From Mikania micrantha (taxonomy: Eukaryota; Streptophyta; Magnoliopsida; Asterales; Asteraceae), in the NCBI GenBank assembly GCA_009363875.1, contig CM018690.1, positions 17,749,692-17,813,691 of the forward strand: a stretch of 64,000 bases of DNA, given 5' to 3'. Shown in pieces: positions 33,383 through 44,855 of the stretch. Both the position numbers and the translations under genes were made by a program. Each line of letters starts with the position of its first letter. Within the stretch, counting starts at the first letter, position 1. The notes beneath the pieces were generated by a model. That model saw nothing but the letters and a program-made list of their open reading frames with translations, was not told the DNA's origin and did not search any database.

Positions 33383-33963
33383 AGTTTAAAATCTCCTGAC
33401 CTATAATAAAAAAAATTATAAAAAAATCATTTTGTTCTTGTATTGTTGCTGTCGAGGAAATTCAATCAAAAGGGAAAACATTTGTTTCTTTTTTTGGTTC
33501 TACAAGACAAGTAGGAACCCAACCGTGGTTTACGATCAACCACCGCAAGCCACCATTTGCTTTTACTATGAGCCATGAACTCTTTTGTGCTTATGTTTCT
33601 AGCATCATCTATTGTTGAATCTCGGTGTCTCAAATTGTTAATTGTTAACAAAAAAAGTGTGTATCAATAGTAGAATAATTTTAATCCCCGTGTTTTTCTG
33701 TTTGTAACTGTGATCCGGTGGAAATTATTTTGTTTTTTCAATCAATCCACTGCATTTATTAATTATAAATATAATTCACACAATTTGATCAAACATGTTT
33801 GATAAAAAAAAAATAATAATAATAACCGATCCACATAATGATTCCGACACAAATATGACAGCAAGCATTTAAGTTAGAAAGCATATGAAATGTTTGAAGA
33901 AATATTTGAATTTGTTTGATCGAATAGTGAATGGTTTTACCATTGAGCGTTATATTTGAATGG
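33383..33963. other. No recognised gene; continues after element B at 43402
   Basis: AT-rich, with an (AAT)n run at 33813-33824. This DNA was contiguous with 43402 onward before element B inserted. Confidence 0.5.
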
Positions 33964-33968
33964 ATTTG

Positions 33969-36214
33969 TGTAACAACCGAAAATTTAGAAATTTAATAGT
34001 AAACGTACGAGATTTCGGTTACTGTTGATACTGTGATGACTGCGTACGAAAAATTCGGCAATTATGACGTGAGCACATTTGGTCGTGCTTGAAATCCACG
34101 AGGATTTAGCAACTTTGGTTATTGGGGATTGATAGTAGGTGAAAAATGATGAACGTGGGCGAAAACCGTGCGTAAAACGGAGTTCGTATGCTCCCGGAAT
34201 CGCGAAAAGAAGTTAAAAATCAAAATGATGACGAAGATGACGTGGGGCGCTACGCCTGGCGCCATGCGCCCAGTTGGGGCGTTACGCGCGGAATGAATTT
34301 GAGGCGGTGGATGATTGTTAAAGATCAGATCGCATGGGGAAAAACATAGTTTTTCTTCTACTCGTTTTAGCTCAACTTTTGAACGACCAGAACTCATTTT
34401 TCATCATCAAAACACCATTCTGAAGCCTCTTGATTGTATGAATCGCACCAAGGATCATATATACAAGTCCTGATCGATGTTTTAACCGTAGAAATTCGTC
34501 AGATCAGGTAACGGTTCGTTTTAACCTTCTAGTTTGATTTTGATTGATTAGATCTTGATTTTTAACGTAATAAGATAGTTAGGATTGTTGATTATTGCCT
34601 AGATGATGGCTAGGATTGATTAGAAATGAAGAACACGATGTTCTAACGGTTAAATCCTTGTTTTGAGCCGTTGTAATGCCCGGTTTGCATGAAATCACCA
34701 CTATGATTATAATGGGTTAATCCATTTGATTATGATAATGTATATGATTAGTTTGTTTAATCTTTGAAATGCAAAGGTTAAATCTGAGTGTTTCAAACTA
34801 ATCACAATCGTTAACATACTTATTGGAACGATTATCTGATGTTTGTGATAACAGTCAGATTAGTATGTTAAACATGGTTATTAAACCTATTCTAAGACTA
34901 TGTTGTGATATTTCATGATACCTGGGTAATCAATGATAAGAATTTATCATTTCTAAGCCATTAATCTGTTCAGGAACTGTTTTAGCATTATAATCAACAA
35001 CATTAACTATTTGATGACTTTCAAGGCAATGTCTTTGACATTGAACGTTCAGAAAGATCTAATCAGTAGGTTAAATCATAAATGACTTATTAAGTGTAAA
35101 CGAATGCAGAGTTACACCATTAGTATCAGTTTACGAGGAATCTTGCTACTGTAAGATATCAGGTGAGTTCTTTGTAGCCCTATTTTAAATGTTTTATCAT
35201 TTTGGGCTGGTATGCATGTTATGAAAGTTATTTTATAAAAATGATTGTATAAGCTGACTGCGGTCAGATAAAAGAATATTTTAATATAAAGAATGTTTTA
35301 AGTCTCGCTGCGAATGAGAAGTAATTGATTTTTTTAAAGTCTCGACCGAGGTCGAGTAGGAAATATGGTTTTGAAGTCCCGGCTGCGGTTGGGCAGAATT
35401 TGAGCACTGCGGTGCAGTAAAGTGTTTATGTTTATGATGGTTTAAATGATTTAAACCATGTTATGTATGAATGAAGTATGTAACGAAGTCTTGTACCGGT
35501 ATGAGCTACCAACTTCGGTTGGTAGTCATAGAGTCCTGTGAAAGAACAGGCATGTCGACTGTGGGTCGTCAGAGTCATAGAGTCCTGTGAAAGAACAGGC
35601 CTGTCGACTGTGGGTCGTCAGTGTCATAGAGACTTGTGCTGCACAAGCAGGCTGACTAAAGTCAGCAGTTCAGGCTAAAGTTTTGCACAATATGATTAAT
35701 GTATGATGATGAGTAGGTTGTGTATGAGATTATGCTATGATGATATGTATGTTAAAGGTTGTTGACTTCGGTTAACAGCAAAGGCTAAGGTTTTATGTAT
35801 TGTATGATTGATGTAGCGAGAATATGTATGTAAATGAAATGAATTATGTTCAAGTATGATTGAGATTGTTGACCTCGGTCAACAGTGAAAGTTAATGTTA
35901 TATATGTGCAGTGAGGATTTTATGAAAATTTAATTAGAACTCACCAGCATAAAGCTGACTTGTTTTACATGCATGTCAGGTTAAATGGTAACGAGAGAGA
36001 TTAGCTGAGGGCTCGTGGCATAGGTTGAAGACTACCCCTGGCTTAGACTGGCTGTGTTATATTACTGTTAGAAGTGTGGGTTATGTTTAACGTTTGTATA
36101 ATTTGTGTATTATATTTCATGTAATTACCCGAAGTTCCGCTGCTATGGTAATGTAAATATGTTTTAAAGAATATGGGTTTGATGTTTGCCAACTGAGGGG
36201 CTCGGGGCCTCTCA
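33969..36214 (+). repeat. 5' LTR of element B
   Basis: 2246 bp. Contains a GC-rich block with GGCGCTACGCC, GGCGCCATGCGCC and GGGGCGTTACGCGCG (34236-34290), a TATATACAAG box near 34460, a splice-donor consensus CAG/GTGAGTT at 35163, a stem-loop array (35254-35960), and an acceptor-like CATGTCAG ending at 35979. Confidence 0.95.
35254..35960 (+). other. Array of short stem-loops with YNCG tetraloops (LTR B)
   Basis: In order: CTGAC / GTCAG around TGCG (35254-35267); CTCGAC / GTCGAG around CGAG (35341-35356); CCCGGC / GTTGGG around TGCG (35378-35393); GCAC / GTGC around TGCG (35404-35415); TACCAAC / GTTGGTA around TTCG (35507-35524); two CCTGT / ACAGG hairpins; CTTGTGC / GCACAAG (35633-35647); GCTGAC / GTCAGC around TAAA (35651-35666); TGTTGAC / GTTAACA around TTCG (35760-35777); TGTTGAC / GTCAACA around CTCG (35867-35884). 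The order parallels LTR A although stem sequences differ. Confidence 0.75.
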
Positions 36215-36217
36215 AGT

Positions 36218-36229
36218 TGGTATCAGAGC
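36218..36229 (+). other. Primer binding site of element B
   Basis: TGGTATCAGAGC, 3 bases after the LTR: exact match to the initiator-Met tRNA primer site used by many plant LTR elements. Confidence 0.95.
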
Positions 36230-36544
36230 CATAGTTTGAGAGATCCGGTCATCCCTAATGACTAGACTTAAACTGAAAATGGGACTGAAGGATAAGAATG
36301 CCAGTCAAGGGTAGTTTGATGCCATGAGCTGAATGTTATGTATGAGTTAAGACTTAGGTGTAAGGTTAGAAAGATAGTTAGAGTCATGCACTTTGGGGTG
36401 ACGTGATGGGAAACGTTTAGAGCCTATGAGTTAGGTAAATGGTTAATAACACCTGATCAACATCATTAACGATTTACAAAGCTTATTTCGTGCTAAACTA
36501 AACCTGTACTGACTCTCCAATTGATGCATCTTGTAGGTAGTTAA

Positions 36545-39500
36545 ATGGCTGGACAAAGGGGTAGACCACGTAAGCAACCACAGGAACATGAAGAACCACA
36601 TATCGAGAATGAAGAACCCGTCAATGAAGACGACTACGAGCACAACGAGCAACCGGAAGATGAAAACGAGTTTACTTTAGAGCCTATCGTAGTAAAGGCT
36701 ATTTCTGATGAGGTCTGTAAAGTTTTGGATGATAAGTTACCAGCTTTGGTTACAAAAATACTGAAGGATACTTTGAAAGAAAAGTCTGAAGAAACTAAGG
36801 AAAGCACCAAAGAAGAAGAAGTTGTGATCACCGGAACTAAGAACGGTGATTCTACGTCAGAGAAACGGAAGGGTTGTGATTACAAGGCTTTCAAAGGATG
36901 CAATCCACCCTCATTTGATGGTAAGAAGGATGCTGTGGCCACCTGTCATTGGGTTTCGGCTATGGAGGCGGTTATTGCTATCAGTGAATGCCGGGAAGAT
37001 CAAGCTGTGAAATTTGCAGCTCACTCATTTACTGAAGAAGCTCTACACTGGTGGAACACTGTTAAGCAGTCAAAGACCACTACTGATGTGGAGGGTTTTA
37101 AATGGGAGGACTTGAAGGAATTAGTTATAAAACACTTCTGTCCAAAGAATGAAATTGATAAAATCGAGCGGGAATTTCTGACTTTGAAAGCTGGACGTAT
37201 GAACCATCGGCAATATACGTCAAAATTTAATGAAATGTCAAGACTGGTTCCTCATTTGGTAAACACGGAGGAACGCAGATTGAAGTTATATGTGGAAGGA
37301 CTACCGCCTAAAGTCCGAACACATGTGAAGGCGCATGCTCCTAGAACTTTTGAATCAGCCGTAGAAATTAGCGGCATTGTCTGGGATGATGTTGTGGAAG
37401 CTGAACCGTTAAAGGAGGAACCAAAGCAAAAGTGGGCATCAAAATTTAAAAGAAACAGAAATGAAAAATCAGGACCCCCTATGAAAAGGTGTAGAATGGA
37501 AGAAGTTGAAACATGCTTTAAGTGTGGAAGGAAACATGGAGGAGAATGTCGTACGGGGACTACTTTGTGCTACCGTTGTGGAAAGATGGGACATTTCTCT
37601 TTTGATTGTCCGAGTAGGCCAAAGTGTTATAATTGTGGTGAATTGGGTCACATTAGCAAAAATTGTCTTAAACCGAAGGCAATAATTAATAAATCCATCA
37701 AACCTGAAAGTAGCAAAGGAGGTGAGAAGCAAAAGGCAAAAGCTCGTGCCTTTACTATGACTAAGGATCAGGCAGATAAAGACCCGGATGTGGTGACAGG
37801 TACATTCTTGATTAATGATATCCCTGCGTCAGTTCTATTTGATTCTGGTGCAAGTATGAGCTTTGTGGCTATTACTTTTTGTGATAAACTGTGTGCAAAT
37901 GTTAGAAAGATAGAAAATGCCTTTAACATAGAAACTGCTCTTGGTAAATCTACTAGAGTAACGGAGGCTATTGATGATGATTGTTACATTGATATAGAAG
38001 GTCATAGATTCCCTGTTAAGTTGTTTGTGATTACGTTAGGAGGTTTTGATGTAGTTTTGGGTATGGATTGGTTGGCCAAACATGAGGCTAACATTGTCTG
38101 TCGACGAAATATGATTTTCTTAACGGCTCTTAATGGGAGTTCAGTAACGGTTTACGGGGATAAAGTGTTTAACGCGCCTAAAGTCATTTCAATGATTAAG
38201 GCAAGTGAATTTATGAGGCGAGGGTGTGGGGCTTATCTGGCTTATGTTATTGATAAAGAAATTAAGGTAAAAGAATTGGAAGACGTACCCGTGGTGTGTA
38301 ACTTTCCTGATGTATTTCCTGAGGATTTGCCAGGACTTCCACCTGATCGGGAAATCGAATTCCAAATTGATGTTGTGCCAGGAGCTCAACCTGTCGCCAA
38401 GGCACCGTACCGTCTGGCTCCAACGGAAATGAAAGAATTAATGACCCAACTACAAGACCTTCTAGACAAAGGTTTTATACGACCGAGTGTGTCACCTTGG
38501 GGTGCACCAGTGTTGTTTGTAAAGAAAAAGGATGGAAGTATGAGAATGTGTATTGATTATAGGGAATTGAATAAGCTCACAATAAAGAATAAGTATCCGT
38601 TACCAAGGATTGATGATTTATTCGACCAATTGCAAGGGGCAAGTTGGTTTTCTAAAATAGATCTCAGATCAGGGTATCATCAATTAAAGGTGAGAGAACA
38701 AGATATTCCGAAGACAGCGTTTCGCACACGTTATGGACACTATGAGTTTCTTGTGATGTCTTTCGGATTAACAAACGCTCCTGCGGCGTTTATGGATTTG
38801 ATGAATCGGGTATGCAGACCTATGTTAGACCGATCAGTGATTGTGTTTATTGACGATATATTAATATACTCAAGGAGTGAAGGTGATCATGCGTGTCATA
38901 TCAGGGAAGTTCTTGAAATACTAAGAAGAGAAAAGCTTTATGCTAAGTTCTCTAAATGTGCCTTTTGGCTACGGGAAGTACAATTTTTAGGTCATGTTAT
39001 TAGTCCAGAAGGCATAACGGTGGACCCAGCTAAAGTAGAAGCAGTAATGAAATGGAATACTCCGAAAACACCAACGGAAGTTCGTAGCTTTCTTGGATTA
39101 GCAGGTTATTACAGAAGATTTATTCAGGATTTTTCTAGGATTGCTACACCGTTGACAAAATTGACTAGGAAAGATGTAAAATATGATTGGGGTCCAACTC
39201 AGGTCCAAGCTTTTGAAGAACTAAAGAAGAGGTTAACCGAAGCTCCTATTTTAACACTGCCGGATGGTAATGAAGACATGGTGGTGTACTCAGATGCGTC
39301 TTATCTGGGTTTGGGTTGTGTACTTATGCAAAGGGGAAAGGTGATAGCATATGCCTCAAGACAGTTGAAAACCCATGAAGCTAATTATCCAACACATGAT
39401 TTGGAATTGGCTGCTGTGGTATTTGCTTTAAAAATTTGGAGGCATTATCTATATGGAGTGAAATGTACAATCTACACAGATCACAAAAGTTTAAAATACT

Positions 39501-41110
39501 TCTTTGAACAGAAGGACTTGAATATGAGACAACGAAGATGGCTTGAACTGCTGAAAGATTATGACTGTGAGATTTTGTATCTCCCAGGAAAAGCCAATGT
39601 GGTGGCTGATGCACTAAGTCGTAAGACAGAACACTCTGCTATACAAGTTAAGTCTTACAGTTTGGTAATAACACCTGACTTTCTGAATGAGCTCAAAGAT
39701 GCACAGAAGGAAGGACTAAAGGAAGAAAATGTTGGATTCGAAAGAATCTTTGGTCAAGTCAAGAATCTAGAAGAAAATGAATTTGGTATTAAGATTCGAT
39801 TTGGTCGAATGTGGGTTCCACGAAATGGGGACATCAGGTCAAGGATTCTAGACGAAGCACATAAGTCACGCTACTCTATTCATCCTGGTGCAACGAAAAT
39901 GTATCAAGACCTTCGAAAGGATTATTGGTGGCCAGGTATGAAGTTTAATGTAATGCAGTACGTAAACAAATTTTTGACATGTGCACAAGTGAAAGCTGAA
40001 CATCAGAAACCCTATGGTTATGTGCAACCTTTAGAAGTCCCGGAATGGAAATGGGAACACATCACCATGGATTTTATAACTAAGTTGCCTCTTACGACGA
40101 AACGTCATGATGCTATTTGGGTGATTGTAGACCGGTTAACGAAAAGTGCTCATTTCTTGCCTATACGGGAGACTTATACGTCGGAGAAACTGTCTGAACT
40201 ATTTGTGAAAGAAATAATTACGAGACATGGAGTTCCAGTTTCTATAGTGTCAGATCGTGACACGCGGTTCGTTTCAAGATTCTGGAAACAGTTTCATGAA
40301 TCGATGGGCACAAGACTCAATATCAGCACTGCGTATCATCCTCAGACAGATGGACAGTCTGAAAGGACTATCCAAACCTTAGAAGATATGCTCAGAGCTT
40401 GTATTATTGATTTTGGTGGTAGCTGGGATGATCATTTACCACTAGTGGAATTTTCGTACAACAACAGCTACCATGCTAGTATTGGAATGCCACCATACGA
40501 GGCATTGTATGGACGGCGTTGTAGGACACCGGTTTGTTGGGGAGGTGTAGGACAGAAAGAAGTGGGAAGTAAAGCTGCAGTGTTAGAATTGACAGAAAAG
40601 CTTCAACTAGTTAAAGCACGAATGAAAGCTGCACAGGATCGACAGAAGTCTTATGCCGATAAAAGACGGAGGCCAATAGAATTTGAAGTAGGAGACCAAG
40701 TATTGTTAAAAGTTTCACCATGGAAGGGAGTTATTCGATTCAGGAAAAGAGGAAAGCTAAGTCCGAGATTTATTGGACCTTTTCGAATAATGGCACGGGT
40801 CGGTAAGGTAGCTTACCGATTAGATCTGCCAGATGAATTAAGTGGAATTCATCCGACATTTCACGTTTCACATCTGAGAAAATGTCTAGCGGATGATGTA
40901 GCATATGTGCCTTTAAATGATGTTGAAGTTGACGAAAAGTTGAATTACATAGAAGAACCAGTTGCAATTGTTGATACGAAAGAGAAACAGTTACGTAACA
41001 AAGTGATTAGGCAAGTTAAGGTTCAATGGAAACACCGAAAAGGATCTGAGGCGACATGGGAGACTGAAGACGAAATGAAACGACTCTACCCACATTTGTT
41101 TCAAATGTAA
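36545..41110 (+). CDS. Gag-pol polyprotein of element B (1521 aa), integrase zinc finger altered
   Basis: Same polyprotein as element A and the same length, starting MAGQRGRPRKQPQ at an ATG 331 bases after the LTR. Seen: CCHC knuckles CYRCGKMGHFSFDC and CYNCGELGHISKNC, protease FDSGAS followed later by LGMDW, RT FIDDILIYS, RNase H YSDAS, an intact third acidic integrase residue (Glu 1273), and the C-terminal chromodomain-type segment. The first Cys of the integrase HHCC zinc finger is Phe (residue 1143, codon 39971-39973), where A keeps Cys. A YHPGKAN-type motif at the RNase H end reads YLPGKAN. Differences from A cluster around the gag knuckles (about residues 318-390). The frame is open, but integration competence is doubtful because of the finger change. 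Confidence 0.97.
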   Translation: MAGQRGRPRKQPQEHEEPHIENEEPVNEDDYEHNEQPEDENEFTLEPIVVKAISDEVCKVLDDKLPALVTKILKDTLKEKSEETKESTKEEEVVITGTKNGDSTSEKRKGCDYKAFKGCNPPSFDGKKDAVATCHWVSAMEAVIAISECREDQAVKFAAHSFTEEALHWWNTVKQSKTTTDVEGFKWEDLKELVIKHFCPKNEIDKIEREFLTLKAGRMNHRQYTSKFNEMSRLVPHLVNTEERRLKLYVEGLPPKVRTHVKAHAPRTFESAVEISGIVWDDVVEAEPLKEEPKQKWASKFKRNRNEKSGPPMKRCRMEEVETCFKCGRKHGGECRTGTTLCYRCGKMGHFSFDCPSRPKCYNCGELGHISKNCLKPKAIINKSIKPESSKGGEKQKAKARAFTMTKDQADKDPDVVTGTFLINDIPASVLFDSGASMSFVAITFCDKLCANVRKIENAFNIETALGKSTRVTEAIDDDCYIDIEGHRFPVKLFVITLGGFDVVLGMDWLAKHEANIVCRRNMIFLTALNGSSVTVYGDKVFNAPKVISMIKASEFMRRGCGAYLAYVIDKEIKVKELEDVPVVCNFPDVFPEDLPGLPPDREIEFQIDVVPGAQPVAKAPYRLAPTEMKELMTQLQDLLDKGFIRPSVSPWGAPVLFVKKKDGSMRMCIDYRELNKLTIKNKYPLPRIDDLFDQLQGASWFSKIDLRSGYHQLKVREQDIPKTAFRTRYGHYEFLVMSFGLTNAPAAFMDLMNRVCRPMLDRSVIVFIDDILIYSRSEGDHACHIREVLEILRREKLYAKFSKCAFWLREVQFLGHVISPEGITVDPAKVEAVMKWNTPKTPTEVRSFLGLAGYYRRFIQDFSRIATPLTKLTRKDVKYDWGPTQVQAFEELKKRLTEAPILTLPDGNEDMVVYSDASYLGLGCVLMQRGKVIAYASRQLKTHEANYPTHDLELAAVVFALKIWRHYLYGVKCTIYTDHKSLKYFFEQKDLNMRQRRWLELLKDYDCEILYLPGKANVVADALSRKTEHSAIQVKSYSLVITPDFLNELKDAQKEGLKEENVGFERIFGQVKNLEENEFGIKIRFGRMWVPRNGDIRSRILDEAHKSRYSIHPGATKMYQDLRKDYWWPGMKFNVMQYVNKFLTCAQVKAEHQKPYGYVQPLEVPEWKWEHITMDFITKLPLTTKRHDAIWVIVDRLTKSAHFLPIRETYTSEKLSELFVKEIITRHGVPVSIVSDRDTRFVSRFWKQFHESMGTRLNISTAYHPQTDGQSERTIQTLEDMLRACIIDFGGSWDDHLPLVEFSYNNSYHASIGMPPYEALYGRRCRTPVCWGGVGQKEVGSKAAVLELTEKLQLVKARMKAAQDRQKSYADKRRRPIEFEVGDQVLLKVSPWKGVIRFRKRGKLSPRFIGPFRIMARVGKVAYRLDLPDELSGIHPTFHVSHLRKCLADDVAYVPLNDVEVDEKLNYIEEPVAIVDTKEKQLRNKVIRQVKVQWKHRKGSEATWETEDEMKRLYPHLFQM

Positions 41111-41135
41111 CAGGTTTCGAGGACGAAACCTATTG

Positions 41136-41150
41136 TAAGGAGGGTAGATT
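41136..41150 (+). other. Polypurine tract of element B
   Basis: GTAAGGAGGGTAGAT just before the 3' LTR, identical to that of element A. Confidence 0.85.
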
Positions 41151-43396
41151 TGTAACAACCGAAAATTTAGAAATTTAATAGTAAACGTACGAGATTTCGG
41201 TTACTGTTGATACTGTGATGACTGCGTACGAAAAATTCGGCAATTATGACGTGAGCACATTTGGTTGTGCTTGAAATCCACGAGGATTTAGCAACTTTGG
41301 TTATTGGGGATTGATAGTAGGTGAAAAATGATGAACGTGGGCGAAAACCGTGCGTAAAACGGAATTCGTATGCTCCCGGAATCGCGAAAAGAAGTTAAAA
41401 ATCAAAATGATGACGAAGATGACGTGGGGCGCTACGCCTGGCGCCATGCGCCCAGTTGGGGCGTTACGCGCGGAATGAATTTGAGGCGGTGGATGATTGT
41501 TAAAGATCAGATCGCATGGGGAAAAACATAGTTTTTCTTCTACTCGTTTCTGCTCAACTTTTGAACGACCAGAACTCATTTTTCATCATCAAAACACCAT
41601 TCTGAAGCCTCTTGATTGTATGAATCGCACCAAGGATCATATATACAAGTCCTGATCGATGTTTTAACCGTAGAAATTCGTCAGATCAGGTAACGGTTCG
41701 TTTTAACCTTCTAGTTTGATTTTGATTGATTAGATCTTGATTTTTAACGTAATAAGATAGTTAGGATTGTTGATTATTGCCTAGATGATGGCTAGGATTG
41801 ATTAGAAATGAAGAACACGATGTTCTAACGGTTAAATCCTTGTTTTGAGCCGTTGTAATGCCCGGTTTGCATGAAATCACCACTATGATTATAATGGGTT
41901 AATCCATTTGATTATGATAATGTAGATGATTAGTTTGTTTAATCTTTGAAATGCAAAGGTTAAATCTGAGTGTTTCAAACTAATCACAATCGTTAACATA
42001 CTTATTGGAACGATTATCTGATGTTTGTGATAACAGTCAGATTAGTATGTTAAACATGGTTATTAAACCTATTCTAAGACTATGTTGTGATATTTCATGA
42101 TACCTGGGTAATCAATGATAAGAATTTATCATTTCTAAGCCATTAATCTGTTCAGGAACTGTTTTAGCATTATAATCAACAACATTAACTATTTGATGAC
42201 TTTCAAGGCAATGTCTTTGACATTGAACGTTCAGAAAGATCTAATCAGTAGGTTAAATCATAAATGACTTATTAAGTGTAAACGAATGCAGAGTTACACC
42301 ATTAGTATCAGTTTACGAGGAATCTTGCTACTGTAAGATATCAGGTGAGTTCTTTGTAGCCCTATTTTAAATGTTTTATCATTTTGGACTGGTATGCATG
42401 TTATGAAAGTTATTTTATAAAAATGATTGTATAAGCTGACTGCGGTCAGATAAAAGAATATTTTAATATAAAGAATGTTTTAAGTCTCGCTGCGAATGAG
42501 AAGTAATTGATTTTTTTAAAGTCTCGACCGAGGTCGAGTAGGAAATATGGTTTTGAAGTCCCGGCTGCGGTTGGGCAGAATTTGAGCACTGCGGTGCAGT
42601 AAAGTGTTTATGTTTATGATGGTTTAAATGATTTAAACCATGTTATGTATGAATGAAGTATGTAACGAAGTCTTGTACCGGTATGAGCTACCAACTTCGG
42701 TTGGTAGTCATAGAGTCCTGTGAAAGAACAGGCATGTCGACTGTGGGTCGTCAGAGTCATAGAGTCCTGTGAAAGAACAGGCCTGTCGACTGTGGGTCGT
42801 CAGTGTCATAGAGACTTGTGCTGCACAAGCAGGCTGACTAAAGTCAGCAGTTCAGGCTAAAGTTTTGCACAATATGATTAATGTATGATGATGAGTAGGT
42901 TGTGTATGAGATTATGCTATGATGATATGTATGTTAAAGGTTGTTGACTTCGGTTAACAGCAAAGGCTAAGGTTTTATGTATTGTATGATTGATGTAGCG
43001 AGAATATGTATGTAAATGAAATGAATTATGTTCAAGTATGATTGAGATTGTTGACCTCGGTCAACAGTGAAAGTTAATGTTATATATGTGCAGTGAGGAT
43101 TTTATGAAAATTTAATTAGAACTCACCAGCATAAAGTTGACTTGTTTTACATGCATGTCAGGTTAAATGGTAACGAGAGAGATTAGCTGAGGGCTCGTGG
43201 CATAGGTTGAAGACTACCCCTGGCTTAGACTGGCTGTGTTATATTACTGTTAGAAGTGTGGGTTATGTTTAACGTTTGTATAATTTGTGTATTATATTTC
43301 ATGTAATTACCCGAAGTTCCGCTGCTATGGTAATGTAAATATGTTTTAAAGAATATGGGTTTGATGTTTGCCAACTGAGGGGCTCGGGGCCTCTCA
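41151..43396 (+). repeat. 3' LTR of element B
   Basis: 2246 bp, followed by target duplication ATTTG. Differs from the 5' LTR at only a handful of positions seen by eye (for example GGTTGTGC for GGTCGTGC near 41265). Confidence 0.95.
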
Positions 43397-43693
43397 ATTT
43401 GAAGATCGAATGGTCTTATCGGCCCATTTACTAAATAAGCCTATTAAACCTTATTAACCTGAGACCAGTGTACCTTATAATATATAGATCGATTCATAGG
43501 TTTCATTTGAACAACTTAACAAACTCGGGTTTAGTTAGTTCGTTCCAGGTTTGACCCCATTCGCACCCGAATCAATAGTATGTAGTGTGCACTAGTCTGG
43601 AGTCCCAAATGATGTAACTTATTATTATTTGTATTTTATTAATGAATGACAACATCTGTTATAGAAATCTACGTACAATGGTGTTGTTTTCAA

Positions 43694-43885
43694 CAGTGGC
43701 GGAGCTTGGCCGAACTACAGGGGGTGAATTTTTTAAACCCAGAATACATGTTAATTTTTTGAAGCGAGAGGGGGCGAAACCACTGTTTTTAACTAAAAAT
43801 AACATTTCGGCCGAAAAATTAACACTACGGTCGAAAAAAGAGGGGGACGGTCGCCTTGCCCGACCCTAAAAGAGCTTCGCCCCTT
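43694..43885. mobile_element. hAT-type MITE, degenerate
   Basis: The left end CAGTGGCGGAGCTTGG and the right end AGAGCTTCGCCCCTT are imperfect inverted repeats of the CAGTGGCGGA type. A better preserved member lies at 49559-49966. The interior has repeated CGGCCGAAAAATTAACACTACGG words. The target duplication is degraded. Confidence 0.55.
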
Positions 43886-44079
43886 ATTTACAATATGTTA
43901 ATTTATTTGACTCATGTAATACTTAAGTTTTTAACCAAGTTATTAATATATTATTACAAATACATCTACTAACAATATTAAACTAAATAGTAAATAAAAA
44001 CAAAATTAAATATAGAAATATAAATAACTAAATAAGTAAGAGAACAAAATTAATGTCAATCCATTTCCAGGTAATGTCC

Positions 44080-44122
44080 ATGTGAAGCGTACCCGAAGTC
44101 TCGGTCATCATACGACCGAAAC
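44080..44122 (+). promoter_or_regulatory. Conserved promoter block of PR-10 gene 2
   Basis: ATGTGAAGCGTACCCGAAG and CATACGACCGAAACA match 20723-20766 at corresponding distance from the TATA box. Confidence 0.5.
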
Positions 44123-44204
44123 AATAATGTTTATAATATCCATGTAAACTAAATGAAAAGAATAGTAGGTCCAAATCGGTGTGCTTCATTCTAAACCATA
44201 GGTC

Positions 44205-44212
44205 TATAAATA
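44205..44212 (+). promoter_or_regulatory. TATA box of PR-10 gene 2
   Basis: TATAAATA 66 bases before the ATG, in the same CTATAAATACTACAAA context as gene 1. Confidence 0.8.
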
Positions 44213-44277
44213 CTACAAACTTAACACTTCCTTACAACAAAACCAACAATCTCCTACTTCTTAGAAATCAATTGATC

Positions 44278-44855
44278 ATGTCGATCGTAACTCTCGAAGT
44301 TGAGGTCCCTTCAAAATTTCCCGCCCACAGAGTTTTTAAGGCTTTTAGTGACTTTGACATCATCGCACCTAAGGTTAACCCTCAAGTGTTCAAGTCCATT
44401 GAAACCGTAGAGGGGAACGGAGATGTCGGGACCATTAAGATCTTCACATTCGGAGACGGTAAGAAATTACACCAAGTAACCAATAATCACTCGCACACAC
44501 ACACCCTGACTGATTGTACTTATTAAAGAACTTAATTCTTATATGTTTTTTCTCCAACTTAGGTGTTCCCTTCAAGAGTGCAAAGTATAAGGTTGATGCT
44601 CTAGATACAAGCAACCATAGTTATAGCTACTCGTTCATCGAAGGTGATAACTTGATTGGCATATTAGACAGTATCAATTATCATATTAGTGTTGTTCCTT
44701 TTGACGGAGGATGTGTGTTCAAGCAAACTGTCAAATATAATTGTAAAGGTGACGAGAAACCACCTGAAGAGTTTCTTAAGAAGGAGAAAGAGTTGTACGA
44801 GATTACCTACAAGGCTATTGAGGAATACGCGGCTGCTCATCCTGAAACTTATTAA
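44278..44855 (+). CDS. PR-10 / Bet v 1-like protein, gene 2 (two exons, 157 aa)
   Basis: Paralogue of the gene at 20919, with the same family role (ligand-binding cytosolic PR-10 protein). Exon 1 is 44278-44458, the intron 44459-44562 (GTAAGAAATT to CTCCAACTTAG), and exon 2 44563-44855. The phase-1 join is after residue 60. An upstream in-frame extension of exon 1 exists, but the ATG at 44278 (MSIVTLEVEVPSKFPAHRVF) matches the paralogue and the family start. The glycine-rich loop EGNGDVGTIK and the C-terminal helix EKELYEITYKAIEEYAAAHP are intact. Differences from gene 1 include PSEKG/PFDGG in a loop near residue 110 and a few conservative changes. Both genes share upstream DNA for about 300 bases, so they arose by segmental duplication and both look functional. 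Confidence 0.95.

Larger units (their letters stand above)
33969..43396 (+). mobile_element. Element B: complete Ty3/gypsy Tekay-like LTR retrotransposon, 9428 bp
   Basis: Two LTRs of exactly 2246 bp (33969-36214 and 41151-43396) begin TGTAACAACC and end CCTCTCA, with the 5-bp duplication ATTTG on both sides (33964-33968 and 43397-43401). It has the same organisation and leader as element A and a near-identical polyprotein, but the promoter-proximal third of the LTR differs. By eye the two LTRs differ at about 7 positions, so this insertion is younger than A. Confidence 0.97.
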
